Assembly: GCA_028290125.1 (NCBI GenBank)
Contig: JAQGKM010000133.1
Span: 1 to 48,708 of the forward strand
Source: Hyphomicrobiales bacterium
GTDB taxonomy: Bacteria > Pseudomonadota > Alphaproteobacteria > Rhizobiales > Beijerinckiaceae
Direction: 5' to 3'
DNA: 48,708 nt
Part shown: positions 6,688-15,185 of the stretch, in pieces
Layout of the letters: each line of letters starts with the position of its first letter
Position numbering within the stretch: position 1 is the first letter of the stretch
Translations under genes and position numbers: made by a program
The notes under the pieces: model-generated
What the model was told of the DNA's origin: nothing
Database searches by the model: none
Seen by the model: only the letters and a program-made list of their open reading frames with translations

Positions 6688-7815
6688 ATGACGCCGGCGG
6701 ACGATCTGCCGCCGGCCTTCGACCTGAGGCGGGTCTCTTTCGACGCGTTGCCGGGCGTTTTCGACCAAGTTACGGCCTTCTGGACGCCATTTCTTCAGTC
6801 GTGCAAGGCGGTGGTGGAACAGGCATCGGAGCTGCGCAAGGCTGTCTCGCCGAGCGCAGCGCAACGCGCGGCTTCTCTGCAGGCGTTGTCACTCGGACCT
6901 GACGCGCCCGCACATTCCATCAGCGCATATTTGAAGGACCGCTTCACGCCGTACCTCATCGTGCCGCGTGAGGCCGAGACCCGCGCGTTCTTCACGGCCT
7001 ACTACCGCCCCGAAGTGCGCGCGTCGCTTACCAGATCTCCGCAATTTGGCGAACCGCTCCTGCAGCGCCCAGCCGACCTCCTGACCTTGCAGCCGGGCGA
7101 CGAGTTCGCCCATTTGCAAGGCCTCTCGTCAGCAAGGCGCCTCCCGGACGGTGTACTCGCGCCTTATCCGACGCGAGCCGAGATCGATGCCGGCGCTCTC
7201 GGTGAACTGGCTCGACCCATCGCCTATGTCGCCGACGCGATCGAAGCTTTCATGATCCATGTTCAGGGCTCGGCGCGGCTGTTGCTGGACGATGGGCAGG
7301 TCCTCGATCTGACCTACGCGGGCAGAAACGGGCAACCCTATACATCCATCGGAAAAATCCTGATCGAGCGGGGCGACGTCCCGCTTGCGGAGATGTCGCT
7401 CGAACGGCTCAAGGCATGGGTGCGCGACAGCGGACAGGAAGCTGGAGAGCGCGGGCGCGCCTTGCTGCACGCCAACAGATCGTTCGTTTTCTTTTCCGCC
7501 GCTCCTTCCAGCAAGGGAGCAGGGCCGATCGGCGCGGCTGGCTTGCCCCTCACGTCGATGCGCTCGATCGCCATCGATCGCTCCATCTGGCCTTACGGTC
7601 TACCGTACTGGGCCGAAGTCGACGCACCCTGGTCGGCTGGTCAGTCGGCTCCGTTCAATCGCCTCGTCGTTGGGCAGGACACGGGTTCGGCGATCCTTGG
7701 GGCAGCCCGCGCGGACCTGTTTTTTGGCGATGGCGCCGAAGCGGGGCGGCTGGCTGGATCGGTTCGTCATCATGGTCGCCTGTTTGTGCTGCTGCCCGGA
7801 GGCGAGATCCGATGA
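6688..7815 (+). CDS. mltA: Membrane-bound lytic murein transglycosylase A family protein
   Basis: The 375-residue protein carries an MltA domain (about residues 100-260, with FFTAYYRPEV and YAGRNGQPYTSIGKILIERG) and a C-terminal 3D domain. The three aspartates of that domain are visible at D331 in QDTGSAI, D343 in RADLFFG and D348 just after. MltA enzymes cleave the glycan strand and leave a 1,6-anhydro end. Odd point: the ATG at 6688 is the only start available, because an in-frame stop lies at 6667-6669, and the N-terminus shows neither signal peptide nor lipobox. Its stop overlaps the smr start as ATGA. Confidence 0.9.
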   Translation: MTPADDLPPAFDLRRVSFDALPGVFDQVTAFWTPFLQSCKAVVEQASELRKAVSPSAAQRAASLQALSLGPDAPAHSISAYLKDRFTPYLIVPREAETRAFFTAYYRPEVRASLTRSPQFGEPLLQRPADLLTLQPGDEFAHLQGLSSARRLPDGVLAPYPTRAEIDAGALGELARPIAYVADAIEAFMIHVQGSARLLLDDGQVLDLTYAGRNGQPYTSIGKILIERGDVPLAEMSLERLKAWVRDSGQEAGERGRALLHANRSFVFFSAAPSSKGAGPIGAAGLPLTSMRSIAIDRSIWPYGLPYWAEVDAPWSAGQSAPFNRLVVGQDTGSAILGAARADLFFGDGAEAGRLAGSVRHHGRLFVLLPGGEIR

Positions 7816-8426
7816 CGTCCGGCCGCAAGGGCGCGCCGACGGTTGGACGGCGGCGGCTTTCCAAGGAAGAGATTTCACTCTGGCTGCAGGTCACCCGCAC
7901 GATCACGCCTCGTCCGGGCGCCCAGGCGCCTGAAAGCCCGCCAGACATCGCCGGCAAGCCATCGCCTGAAAACTTGCAGGCGGATGCCGCGCCAGCTTCG
8001 AAACCTCAGCCCTCGAAGCCCAGCAAAGGCCCGTTTCGGCCGGTCCCGCTTCCCCTCGCGCCCATTGAGCGGCGTTTGCGCCAGCGCCTGTCTCGCGGAC
8101 AGATCGCGATCGATCTGAAAATCGATCTGCACGGCATGCGTCAGGACGAAGCGCACACCGCCTTGCGGAGCTTCCTCGCAAGGGCGCGGCAGTGCGAGGC
8201 GAAAGTGGTTCTGGTCGTGACCGGCAAGGGAGCCAGCAAGACGCAGCCCAACGCCTACGGGATCGAAGGCGGAGTGCTTCGCAGGACCGTACCGCACTGG
8301 CTCAGCGCGCCGGAGTTGCGGCACGTCGTCCTCGGATTCGAGGAGGCGGCGTCGGGACACGGCGGCTCGGGCGCGCTCTACGTTCGCCTGCGCAGCAAGC
8401 GAGCCGCTGGAGGTCCTCACACGTGA
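7812..8426 (+). CDS. Smr-domain protein
   Basis: The 204-residue protein has a proline- and alanine-rich N-terminal half and a C-terminal Smr domain. Its hallmarks IDLHG (residues 104-108) and TGKG (137-140) are present, followed by LRRTVPHWLS and a GALYVRLR end. Smr domains are found alone or fused to MutS2 and can cut nucleic acids; the stand-alone proteobacterial form has been linked to DNA or RNA cleavage, including stalled-ribosome rescue. The precise substrate here is unknown. The start lies in ATGA overlapping the mltA stop, and the end overlaps the next gene as GTGA. A longer in-frame extension over mltA is a shadow. Confidence 0.88.
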   Translation: MTSGRKGAPTVGRRRLSKEEISLWLQVTRTITPRPGAQAPESPPDIAGKPSPENLQADAAPASKPQPSKPSKGPFRPVPLPLAPIERRLRQRLSRGQIAIDLKIDLHGMRQDEAHTALRSFLARARQCEAKVVLVVTGKGASKTQPNAYGIEGGVLRRTVPHWLSAPELRHVVLGFEEAASGHGGSGALYVRLRSKRAAGGPHT

Positions 8427-8806
8427 CGCCATTTGGACAGAAGCTGCGGACCATGCGGGCCGACCGCAGCATCACCTTGAAGGCCATGGCGGAGGAACTC
8501 GGCGTTTCGGCGGCCTATCTGTCGGCGCTGGAGCACGGGCGCCGAGGCGCGCCGACCTGGTATCTCGTGCAGCGGATTATCACCTTTTTCAACGTCATCT
8601 GGGACGAAGCCGAGGAAATCGAGCGCCTCGCCCAAATTTCCCACCCACGCGTGGTGGTCGATACGTCGGGACTGGGCCCGCAGGCGACCGAATTCGCCAA
8701 CACGTTCGCGCGCCGGATCGGCGCTCTCAGCGAGCAGGACATTCGCGCGCTCCTTGAACTCCTCAACGAGCGGCTCAAGGCCGCAGATCGCCGACCAAAG
8801 GCCTGA
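8423..8806 (+). CDS. XRE-family helix-turn-helix transcriptional regulator
   Basis: The 127-residue protein has an N-terminal Cro/C1-type HTH (about residues 5-60; the segment MAEELGVSAAYLSALEHGRR is the recognition region) and a short C-terminal part without a recognisable ligand domain. Translation starts at GTG 8423 with GGAGG at 8409-8413, overlapping the smr stop as GTGA, so it is coupled to smr and mltA. The same mltA-smr-XRE order is common in Hyphomicrobiales. Its targets are unknown. Confidence 0.85.
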   Translation: MTPFGQKLRTMRADRSITLKAMAEELGVSAAYLSALEHGRRGAPTWYLVQRIITFFNVIWDEAEEIERLAQISHPRVVVDTSGLGPQATEFANTFARRIGALSEQDIRALLELLNERLKAADRRPKA

Positions 8807-8877
8807 TGTCACGTCAAGGCTTGACCGGCCGATGGCGGCGCCCCAAACGGACCTCGGATTTGAACCTGGAGCACAAG

Positions 8878-9879
8878 ATGGCAGGCGAAACATACGAGGT
8901 CCTCGGCCTCGGCAATGCGATTGTGGATGTGATCGCCCGTGCGGAGGATGACTTTCTACAGCGTCACGGACTCGCCAAGGGCGGCATGACGCTCGTCGAT
9001 GAGCAGGCGGCTCACAGGCTTTACGGCGACATGGGCGCCGCGACCATTATCTCCGGTGGATCTGCGGCGAACACCATCGTGGGCCTTGCGTCGCTCGGAA
9101 TCCGATCGGCTTTCATCGGCAAGGTGAAGGAAGACGACGCCGGGCAATCCTTTGCGCATGACATCCGCCGCAGTGGCGTGCATTTCTCGACGCCGTTCTC
9201 TGTCGAGGGCGCCTCGACAGCCCGCTGCCTGGTTCTCGTGACGCCGGACGGCGAGCGGACGATGAACACTTATCTCGGCGCGTGCCAGAACCTTGGTCCC
9301 GACGACGTCGATGAGACGCTCGTGCGTGCATCATCGATCCTGTATCTCGAAGGCTATCTTTGGGATCCGCCAGCCGCCAAGCAGGCGTTCTTGAAAGCTG
9401 CCGATATCGCGCACGATGCAGGACGTCAGGTCGCCTTGACGCTGTCCGACTCCTTTTGCGTCGACCGGTACCGCGACGAGTTCCTGCATCTCATGCGCAC
9501 GCGCACGGTCGACATCGTTTTCGCCAATGAGCACGAGCTGAAGTCGCTGTATCAGACCGCCGATTTCGACACGGCGCTCGCGGCCCTGCGCGACGAAGAA
9601 TTGCTCGGCGTCGTGACCCGCTCGGCCGAAGGATGCATGATCGTGACTCACGATCAGACCCTGGCGGTCGCGGCGTCTCCGATCGAGAAGCTCGTCGACA
9701 CGACTGGCGCCGGCGATCTTTTCGCTGCGGGGTTTCTGGCGGGTCTGGTGCGCGGGTGCGACCTGCGCGACGCCGGACGGTTGGGCGGCATCGCAGCCGC
9801 CGAAGTCATCCAGCATTATGGCGCGCGGCCCGAGACCGATCTCGCCGCGCTCGCGGCGGAAAGCGGCATCACGCTCTGA
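8878..9879 (+). CDS. PfkB-family carbohydrate kinase, adenosine kinase-like
   Basis: The 333-residue ribokinase-fold enzyme has the N-terminal GLGNAIVDVIA motif, the GGSAANT substrate loop and the C-terminal PfkB signature DTTGAGDLFAAGF with catalytic base D280. Length and the N-terminal motif fit the alphaproteobacterial adenosine-kinase-like branch, which would phosphorylate adenosine to AMP, but sugar substrates are possible. ATG 8878 is preferred because GGAG lies about 8 bases upstream; the frame is open back to an ATG at 8806 that overlaps the regulator stop. Its stop lies 3 bases from the coaA stop on the other strand. Confidence 0.85.
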   Translation: MAGETYEVLGLGNAIVDVIARAEDDFLQRHGLAKGGMTLVDEQAAHRLYGDMGAATIISGGSAANTIVGLASLGIRSAFIGKVKEDDAGQSFAHDIRRSGVHFSTPFSVEGASTARCLVLVTPDGERTMNTYLGACQNLGPDDVDETLVRASSILYLEGYLWDPPAAKQAFLKAADIAHDAGRQVALTLSDSFCVDRYRDEFLHLMRTRTVDIVFANEHELKSLYQTADFDTALAALRDEELLGVVTRSAEGCMIVTHDQTLAVAASPIEKLVDTTGAGDLFAAGFLAGLVRGCDLRDAGRLGGIAAAEVIQHYGARPETDLAALAAESGITL

Positions 9880-9882
9880 CCT

Positions 9883-10851
9883 TCAAAGCTTGCGAAGGGC
9901 GACCTGCTCGATCTTGTGGTCATCGCCCTTCGTCAGCACGAGGCTTGCGCGCGCGCGGGTCGGCAGGATGTTCTCGTCTAGATTTCGAAGATTGATCCGC
10001 CGCCAGATGTCGAGCGCGACCTTCTCGGCGTCTTCGTCGCCCAACGTGGCGTATTTCTGAAAATAGGAGCGCGGGTCCCGGAACGCCGTGCCACGCAGGC
10101 GCATGAAGCGCGAGACGTACCAGCGTTCGAGATCCTGCATGTCGGCATCCAGGTAAATCGAGAAGTCGAAAAAGTCCGACACGAAGGGAATGTCCTTGCC
10201 CGGCCTATTCGGCAAAAGCACGTTCAACCCTTCGACGATCAGAATGTCTGGCTTGTCGACGACAATCGATTCGCCCGGGACCACGTCGTAGACGAGATGC
10301 GAGTAAACCGGAGCGGGCACGTTCCGCTTTCCAGCCTTGATGTCGGACAGAAACCGCAGCAGCGCCGTGCCGTCGTAGCTCTCCGGAAATCCCTTCTTGT
10401 CCATCAGGTTTTCGCGCTGAAGGACGGCGTTCGGGTGAAGGAAGCCGTCGGTGGTGATCAACTCCACCTTGGGGGTGTTCGGCCACCGCGATAGCAGGGC
10501 TTTCAATACGCGCGCCGTGGTCGACTTGCCGACCGCGACCGATCCGGCGATGCCGATGATGTAGGGCATCTTGCCGTCTTCGGCGCCTAGGAAACGCTGG
10601 GTCGCCTTGAACAGCCCCTGGGTTGCGGCGACGTAGAGCGCGAGCAGCCGTGACAGCGGCAGGTAGATCGCGATGACCTCCTCGACCGAGATCGGGTCAT
10701 TCATGGACTGCAGCTTTTCGAGATCGTCGATCGTCAGCGTCAGGGGCGTGTCGGCGCGCAAGGCAGCCCATTCCGCCCTGCTGAAATGGCGGTAAGGGGA
10801 CAACGCGTCCGGCGGCGACGATGGCAGGCTCGGTGTGTGGCTCATATCCAT
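9883..10851 (-). CDS. coaA: Pantothenate kinase, type I
   Basis: The 322-residue cytoplasmic enzyme phosphorylates pantothenate, the first and usually rate-limiting step of CoA synthesis. Walker A GSVAVGKST sits at residues 103-111, preceded by YIIGIA, and followed by the TTDGFLHPN, KKGFPESYD and SHLVYDVVPGE segments typical of the bacterial type I enzyme. Length matches the family (about 315). It is the last gene of the leftward his cluster, 20 bases after hisE, so it may be co-transcribed with histidine genes. Type I enzymes are usually inhibited by CoA. Confidence 0.96.
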   Translation of the reverse strand: MDMSHTPSLPSSPPDALSPYRHFSRAEWAALRADTPLTLTIDDLEKLQSMNDPISVEEVIAIYLPLSRLLALYVAATQGLFKATQRFLGAEDGKMPYIIGIAGSVAVGKSTTARVLKALLSRWPNTPKVELITTDGFLHPNAVLQRENLMDKKGFPESYDGTALLRFLSDIKAGKRNVPAPVYSHLVYDVVPGESIVVDKPDILIVEGLNVLLPNRPGKDIPFVSDFFDFSIYLDADMQDLERWYVSRFMRLRGTAFRDPRSYFQKYATLGDEDAEKVALDIWRRINLRNLDENILPTRARASLVLTKGDDHKIEQVALRKL

Positions 10852-10871
10852 GTCCCCGCCGTTCGAAGGGA

Positions 10872-11204
10872 TCAGCCCCGTGCGGCTTTTTCGTCATGCC
10901 CGGACATGCCGGTGCGGCGTTGAAGTTCGCCCAGAACCTTCTCTAGCGGAACGTTCGACGCCTGAAGAGCTACCAATAAGTGATAGATGACGTCTGCGGC
11001 TTCGGCCGTGATCGCGGCGTCATCGGCCTGCGTCGTGGCAATCACGAACTCGACGGCTTCTTCGCCGAACTTTTTCGCGCAATGAACGGCGCCCTTGTCG
11101 AGAAGCGTTTTCGTGTAGGACGTTTGCGCCGAACCAGCGACGCGGCTCTGGATGATCGCGACGAGGTCGTCGATGGTGAACGGCCGTGCAGTCGGTTGTC
11201 CCAT
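10872..11204 (-). CDS. hisE: Phosphoribosyl-ATP pyrophosphatase
   Basis: The 110-residue enzyme removes pyrophosphate from phosphoribosyl-ATP, the second step of histidine synthesis. It is the stand-alone MazG-like form with the EEAVEFVIA metal-binding helix and the DVIYHLLVALQ segment. Length is typical (about 105-110). It follows hisF by 17 bases and precedes coaA. hisI, which would act next, is not in the window. Confidence 0.93.
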   Translation of the reverse strand: MGQPTARPFTIDDLVAIIQSRVAGSAQTSYTKTLLDKGAVHCAKKFGEEAVEFVIATTQADDAAITAEAADVIYHLLVALQASNVPLEKVLGELQRRTGMSGHDEKAARG

Positions 11205-11221
11205 GATCGTCTCTTTCCCGG

Positions 11222-11983
11222 TCAGTCCATGCGGACGTGAAGTCCCGCCCGCTGCATGTGTTCTTTCGCAGCGCGGATCGTGAATTCTCCGAAGTGGAAA
11301 ATGGAGGCTGCGAGTACGGCGGTCGCATGGCCGTCACGTACACCCTCGACAAGATGGTCAAGGCTCCCGACCCCACCCGATGCGATCAGCGGCACGGAGA
11401 CGGCGTCGGCGATCGAGCGTGTCAGGTCGATGTCGAAACCGACACGGGTGCCGTCGCGATCCATCGACGTCAGCAGGATTTCGCCGGCCCCAAGCGCCGT
11501 GACCTCTTTCGCATATTCGACAGCGTCTATGCCCGTTGGCTTGCGTCCGCCATGGGTGAAAATCTCCCAGCGGCCGGGCGCAACATTCTTGGCGTCGATC
11601 GCCACGACGACACACTGGCTTCCGAATTTTTCGGCGGCTTCACGGACGAAGTCACGATTGTGAACCGCCGCGGTCATGATCGACACCTTGTCGGCGCCGG
11701 CGAGAAGCAGATTGCGAATGTCGTCGGTCGAGCGCACGCCGCCGCCGACGGTCAACGGCATGAAGCAGGCTTCCGCCGTACGCCGGACGACGTCGAGAAT
11801 GGTGCCCCGGTTTTCGTGGCTGGCGGTAATGTCGAGAAAACACAATTCATCCGCGCCCGCAGCGTCATACGCAATGGCGCTTTCGACAGGATCGCCCGCG
11901 TCCTTCAGGTCGACGAAGTTGACGCCCTTCACGACGCGGCCGTCCTTGACGTCGAGACAGGGAATGACGCGGCACTTAAGCAA
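11222..11983 (-). CDS. hisF: Imidazole glycerol phosphate synthase, cyclase subunit
   Basis: The 253-residue TIM-barrel protein uses ammonia delivered by HisH to make imidazole glycerol phosphate and AICAR. D11 in IPCLDVKDGRVVKG and the aspartate in TSMDRDG are the two catalytic acids; two phosphate-binding loops (GGGVRS and ASGGVG) are present. Translation starts at TTG 11983, overlapping the hisA stop by 8 bases, and gives the canonical MLKCRVIPCLD beginning. Its partner hisH lies two genes upstream in the same cluster. Confidence 0.95.
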   Translation of the reverse strand: MLKCRVIPCLDVKDGRVVKGVNFVDLKDAGDPVESAIAYDAAGADELCFLDITASHENRGTILDVVRRTAEACFMPLTVGGGVRSTDDIRNLLLAGADKVSIMTAAVHNRDFVREAAEKFGSQCVVVAIDAKNVAPGRWEIFTHGGRKPTGIDAVEYAKEVTALGAGEILLTSMDRDGTRVGFDIDLTRSIADAVSVPLIASGGVGSLDHLVEGVRDGHATAVLAASIFHFGEFTIRAAKEHMQRAGLHVRMD

Positions 11984-12722
11984 GCGACGCCTCCCGCGCG
12001 GCGCGGATCAACGCCAGCGCCGCGGACGGATCGAGGCGCCCGTCGTAGAGCGCGCGCCCCGTTATGGCGCCGGCGAGCTTCACGCAATCAGGCTGCAGCA
12101 GGCGTTCGACGTCGGCGAGCGATGCAAGTCCACCCGACGCGATCACCGGAATGGCGATGGCGTCCGCAAGCGCCAGCGTCGCCTCGATATTGAGGCCCTT
12201 CAGGACACCGTCGCGTGAAATGTCGGTGTAGATGATGGCCGCCACGCCCGCGTCCTCGAATCTGCGACCTAGCTCCGGCGCAGTGACCTGGGAAACTTTC
12301 GCCCATCCATCGACGGCGACGAGGCCGTCGCGCGCGTCGATGCCGACCGCGATCTTGCCGGGATGCCTCCGGGCCGCCTCGCGCACGAGGTCAGGATCGC
12401 GAACGGCGGCGGTTCCGATGATGACCCTGCTGACGCCCTTGGCGAGCCAGCCTTCGATCGTGCGCATATCGCGAATGCCGCCGCCGAGCTGTACGGGCAT
12501 GCGGACAGTGTTCAAGATCCCTTCCACCGCCTTGGCGTTGCGCGGCTCGCCCGCGAAGGCACCGTCGAGATCGACGACGTGCAGGTACTCGAAGCCCTGT
12601 TCTTCGAACCTTTTTCCTTGCGCGGAAGGATCTGTGTTGAAGACGGTCGCCTGATCCATGTCGCCGTGGATCAGCCTGACGCATTCGCCTTGCTTGAGGT
12701 CGATGGCGGGATAGAGGATCAA
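11976..12722 (-). CDS. hisA: ProFAR isomerase (1-(5-phosphoribosyl)-5-[(5-phosphoribosylamino)methylideneamino]imidazole-4-carboxamide isomerase)
   Basis: The 248-residue TIM-barrel isomerase carries out the Amadori rearrangement of ProFAR in histidine synthesis. D8 in MILYPAIDLKQG and the aspartate in YTDISRDG are the expected catalytic pair; GGGIRD and ASGGL are the phosphate loops. I choose TTG 12722, which overlaps the hisH stop as TTGA, has GAGGT well placed upstream and gives the family-typical beginning. An in-frame GTG at 12731 would add three residues and is the alternative. Confidence 0.94.
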   Translation of the reverse strand: MILYPAIDLKQGECVRLIHGDMDQATVFNTDPSAQGKRFEEQGFEYLHVVDLDGAFAGEPRNAKAVEGILNTVRMPVQLGGGIRDMRTIEGWLAKGVSRVIIGTAAVRDPDLVREAARRHPGKIAVGIDARDGLVAVDGWAKVSQVTAPELGRRFEDAGVAAIIYTDISRDGVLKGLNIEATLALADAIAIPVIASGGLASLADVERLLQPDCVKLAGAITGRALYDGRLDPSAALALIRAAREASLA

Positions 12723-13363
12723 GGTGTCCACCTCAGGAAATTGGCGATGAGAGCGAGCCCAAGCTTCTGGCTCTTTTCAGGATGAAACTGCGTGCCGGCG
12801 ATGTTGTCGCGCGCCACCATGGCGGTGAGTTCGGCACCGTAGTCGGTCGTCGCGACGACCAGTGATTGGTCAGCCGCCTTCAGGTGATAGGAGTGCACGA
12901 AATAGGCATGTAGCCCCGTGTCGCCCGTGGGAATGCCTCGCAGAAGCGCATGCTCCTGATGCGGCGCGAGCGTATTCCAGCCCATGTGGGGCACTTTCAG
13001 CTCCGGCGACTGGGGCTCGATTGCAACGACCTCGCCGGGAATCCAGCCGAGCCCGGACGCGACGCCGTGCTCGAGTCCGCGTGACGCAAGCAATTGCATG
13101 CCGACACAGATGCCAAGAAAAGGGCGGCCGCGCCGGACCACGTTTTCCTCGAGCGCCTCTACCATGCCGGGCACGCTGTCGAGCCCATGACGGCAATCGG
13201 CGAAAGCCCCGACGCCCGGCAGCACCACACGGTCCGCGCGGCGCACGACCTCGGCGTCGGAGCTGACTTCCACGCGCATGCCGGCGTCCGCAGCGGCCTT
13301 TTCGAATGCCTTGTAGGCGGAGTGCAGGTTGCCGGACCCGTAATCGACGATCACAACGCTCAT
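12719..13363 (-). CDS. hisH: Imidazole glycerol phosphate synthase, glutaminase subunit
   Basis: The 214-residue class I glutamine amidotransferase hydrolyses glutamine and passes ammonia to HisF. The catalytic triad is visible: C86 in FLGICVGMQ, and H194 and E196 in FHPEKS near the C-terminus. The oxyanion-strand region PGVGAF is also present. It lies 3 bases downstream of the DUF2628 gene and overlaps hisA by the TTGA junction. Confidence 0.95.
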   Translation of the reverse strand: MSVVIVDYGSGNLHSAYKAFEKAAADAGMRVEVSSDAEVVRRADRVVLPGVGAFADCRHGLDSVPGMVEALEENVVRRGRPFLGICVGMQLLASRGLEHGVASGLGWIPGEVVAIEPQSPELKVPHMGWNTLAPHQEHALLRGIPTGDTGLHAYFVHSYHLKAADQSLVVATTDYGAELTAMVARDNIAGTQFHPEKSQKLGLALIANFLRWTP

Positions 13364-13366
13364 CGA

Positions 13367-13831
13367 TCAGGCTCCCGCCGACGGAAAGAGGCCGACCATC
13401 TCGGCGGAGCGAGAGCGCGCCGCGATAGACGGCTCAGGAGTCGCAACGCGATCATGCCCGCCAAGGCTCGCAAAAAACGCACGCTCGGCATCTCCCATGC
13501 GGCGGCCCTGCACGACGGTCACGGTCCGGAACCGTCGGCGCGTCAACGCCGCTCGCCGCAAGGGGGCGGCTTCGAAGGCTAGCGCCAGATGCATCAGGGC
13601 AAGCAGCCCGGCCAGCGCGGAATGCGCCGGCTCGGCGAGGACGATCCAGACGAGGAGGGCGCCTTCGGCCAACAGCCAAACGAGCAGCGCCAGCCAGAGC
13701 CGGTTCCAGAGCAGCCAGAGCGGTCCGAAGACCAGAGCCGCCCACGAGAATCCTTCACGCACGAAAACCGTCCGCTCAAGCGAGGCCAGATCGTCCGGCG
13801 AGCCTTTCAGGTGAACCGTGTAGACGTTCAT
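13367..13831 (-). CDS. DUF2628 membrane protein within the his cluster
   Basis: The 154-residue protein starts MNVYTVHLKG and has two to three hydrophobic helices between about residues 30 and 100 (FSWAALVFGPLWLLWNRLW is the typical DUF2628 segment), then a polar C-terminal tail. Its function is unknown. It sits between hisB and hisH, 10 bases after hisB and 3 before hisH, an arrangement seen in other alphaproteobacteria, so it is co-transcribed with histidine synthesis without an evident enzymatic link. The frame is open upstream to 14005 over hisB; that part is a shadow. Confidence 0.82.
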   Translation of the reverse strand: MNVYTVHLKGSPDDLASLERTVFVREGFSWAALVFGPLWLLWNRLWLALLVWLLAEGALLVWIVLAEPAHSALAGLLALMHLALAFEAAPLRRAALTRRRFRTVTVVQGRRMGDAERAFFASLGGHDRVATPEPSIAARSRSAEMVGLFPSAGA

Positions 13832-13841
13832 CGACAGTGTT

Positions 13842-14435
13842 TCAGCCAGCGAGGCTGCCCTTGGTGGAGGGGACTCGGTCCTTTTGCCGGGGATCGATCG
13901 AAATAGCGGACCCGAGAGCCCGCGCCAGCCCCTTGAAACAGGACTCGGCGATGTGGTGGTCGTTGACTCCATATAGGGTCTCGACATGCAGGGTGACGCC
14001 CGCATTCATCGCGAAAGCCTGAAAAAATTCGCGCACCAGATCGGTGTCGAACTCGCCGACCTTGTCGTGATGGAATTCCGTGCGGAATACGAGGAATGGC
14101 CGGCCCGAGATATCGATCGCGACGCGCGTCAGCGTCTCGTCCATCGGAAGCAGCACGTCCGCATAGCGCGTGATGCCGCGCATGTCGCCGAGCGCCTGGC
14201 GAAATGCCTGGCCGAGCACGATGCCGGTGTCCTCGACGGTGTGGTGCTGGTCGATGTGCAGATCGCCCTTGGCCTGAACGTCGAGATCGATGAGGCTGTG
14301 GCGGGCGATCTGATCCAGCATGTGGTCGAAGAAACCCACGCCGGTGCTGATCCTGGCTTGCCCGCTCCCGTCGAGGGTGACGGTCGCCGAAATCTCGGTT
14401 TCGCGCGTCTGGCGCGAAAGTGTGGCGGTGCGCAT
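13842..14435 (-). CDS. hisB: Imidazoleglycerol-phosphate dehydratase
   Basis: The 197-residue manganese enzyme dehydrates imidazole glycerol phosphate to imidazole acetol phosphate. Both metal-binding histidine motifs are visible: HHTVEDTGIVLGQA in the first half and HHIAESCFKGLARAL near the C-terminus, and FFDHM lies near residue 36. Length fits the monofunctional form. It is the first gene of the leftward his cluster, back to back with hslV. Confidence 0.95.
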   Translation of the reverse strand: MRTATLSRQTRETEISATVTLDGSGQARISTGVGFFDHMLDQIARHSLIDLDVQAKGDLHIDQHHTVEDTGIVLGQAFRQALGDMRGITRYADVLLPMDETLTRVAIDISGRPFLVFRTEFHHDKVGEFDTDLVREFFQAFAMNAGVTLHVETLYGVNDHHIAESCFKGLARALGSAISIDPRQKDRVPSTKGSLAG

Positions 14436-14570
14436 TGTGCGGTTCCTAAAATATGTCAGCGGCTTCTAGCAAGCCGGATGCCGTATGGCTACCTCGGTCC
14501 ACCGGGACCACCCTTGTCATCGGCAGACTCGACCCATAGATGCGGCTCTTCACCTTGTCCGGAGAGTGTC
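14436..14570. promoter_or_regulatory. Divergent promoter region between hisB and hslV
   Basis: This 135-base gap holds leftward signals for the his cluster, which I cannot place, and a rightward heat-shock-type promoter at 14513-14540, listed separately. No attenuator-like histidine-rich leader peptide is visible before hisB. Confidence 0.4.
14513..14540 (+). promoter_or_regulatory. Sigma-32 (RpoH)-type promoter of hslVU
   Basis: CTTGTC at 14513-14518 and CCCATAGA at 14533-14540 fit the heat-shock consensus (CTTGAA, about 14 bases, then CCCATNT). Sixteen bases separate CTTG from CCCATA, as in known RpoH promoters. Start of transcription would fall near 14547, about 24 bases before the hslV ATG. 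The hslVU genes are classic heat-shock genes, so context agrees. Confidence 0.6.
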
Positions 14571-15146
14571 ATGTCCGATCCTGCAACGTCACCCTCTGCG
14601 GGATGGCATGCGACAACGATCCTGATGGTCCAGAAGGACGGACGCACCGTGATCGGCGGCGACGGCCAGGTCAGCTTGGGCCAGACTGTCATCAAGGGCA
14701 ACGCCCGCAAGGTACGACGAATTGGTAAAGGCGACGTGATCGCCGGCTTTGCCGGAGCCACGGCGGATGCGTTCGCCCTGTTCGAGCGGCTCGAGGGCAA
14801 GCTCGATCAATATCCCGGACAATTGCTGCGCGCCTGCGTCGAACTCGCGAAGGACTGGCGGACGGATCGTTATCTGCGTCGGCTGGAAGCCATGATGCTG
14901 GTGGCTGATTCGCGCGTCGGGCTGGTGCTGACCGGTACTGGTGACGTGCTCGAGCCAGAACAAACCGGACATGGTGCGGTTATGGCGATCGGCTCGGGGG
15001 GCAATTACGCGCTGGCCGCCGCGCGTGCGCTTCTCCCCACCGACCAAGACGCCGAAAGCATCGTCCGTTCGGCGATGCAGATCGCCGCAGACATCTGCGT
15101 CTACACGAACTCCAACCTCGTCATCGAGTCCATCGAGACGCGCTGA
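14571..15146 (+). CDS. hslV: ATP-dependent protease subunit HslV (ClpQ)
   Basis: The 191-residue threonine protease forms the proteolytic core of the HslUV complex. The catalytic threonine is expected at T15, in HATTILMVQKDG, so a 14-residue propeptide would be removed; the following GGDGQVSLGQTVIKGNARKV is diagnostic. ATG 14571 has GGAGAG about 5 bases upstream. A much longer open frame back to 13986 is a shadow over hisB. hslU follows after 39 bases, and a heat-shock-type promoter precedes the pair. Confidence 0.95.
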   Translation: MSDPATSPSAGWHATTILMVQKDGRTVIGGDGQVSLGQTVIKGNARKVRRIGKGDVIAGFAGATADAFALFERLEGKLDQYPGQLLRACVELAKDWRTDRYLRRLEAMMLVADSRVGLVLTGTGDVLEPEQTGHGAVMAIGSGGNYALAAARALLPTDQDAESIVRSAMQIAADICVYTNSNLVIESIETR

Positions 15147-15185
15147 AGAGCCAAGGCCCGTGATCTTGCAGGAACAGGACCAGCG

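Noticed and set aside
11237..12193. Plus-strand 318-residue ORF across hisF and hisA
   Set aside because: It is a shadow of two overlapping his genes with complete catalytic motifs.
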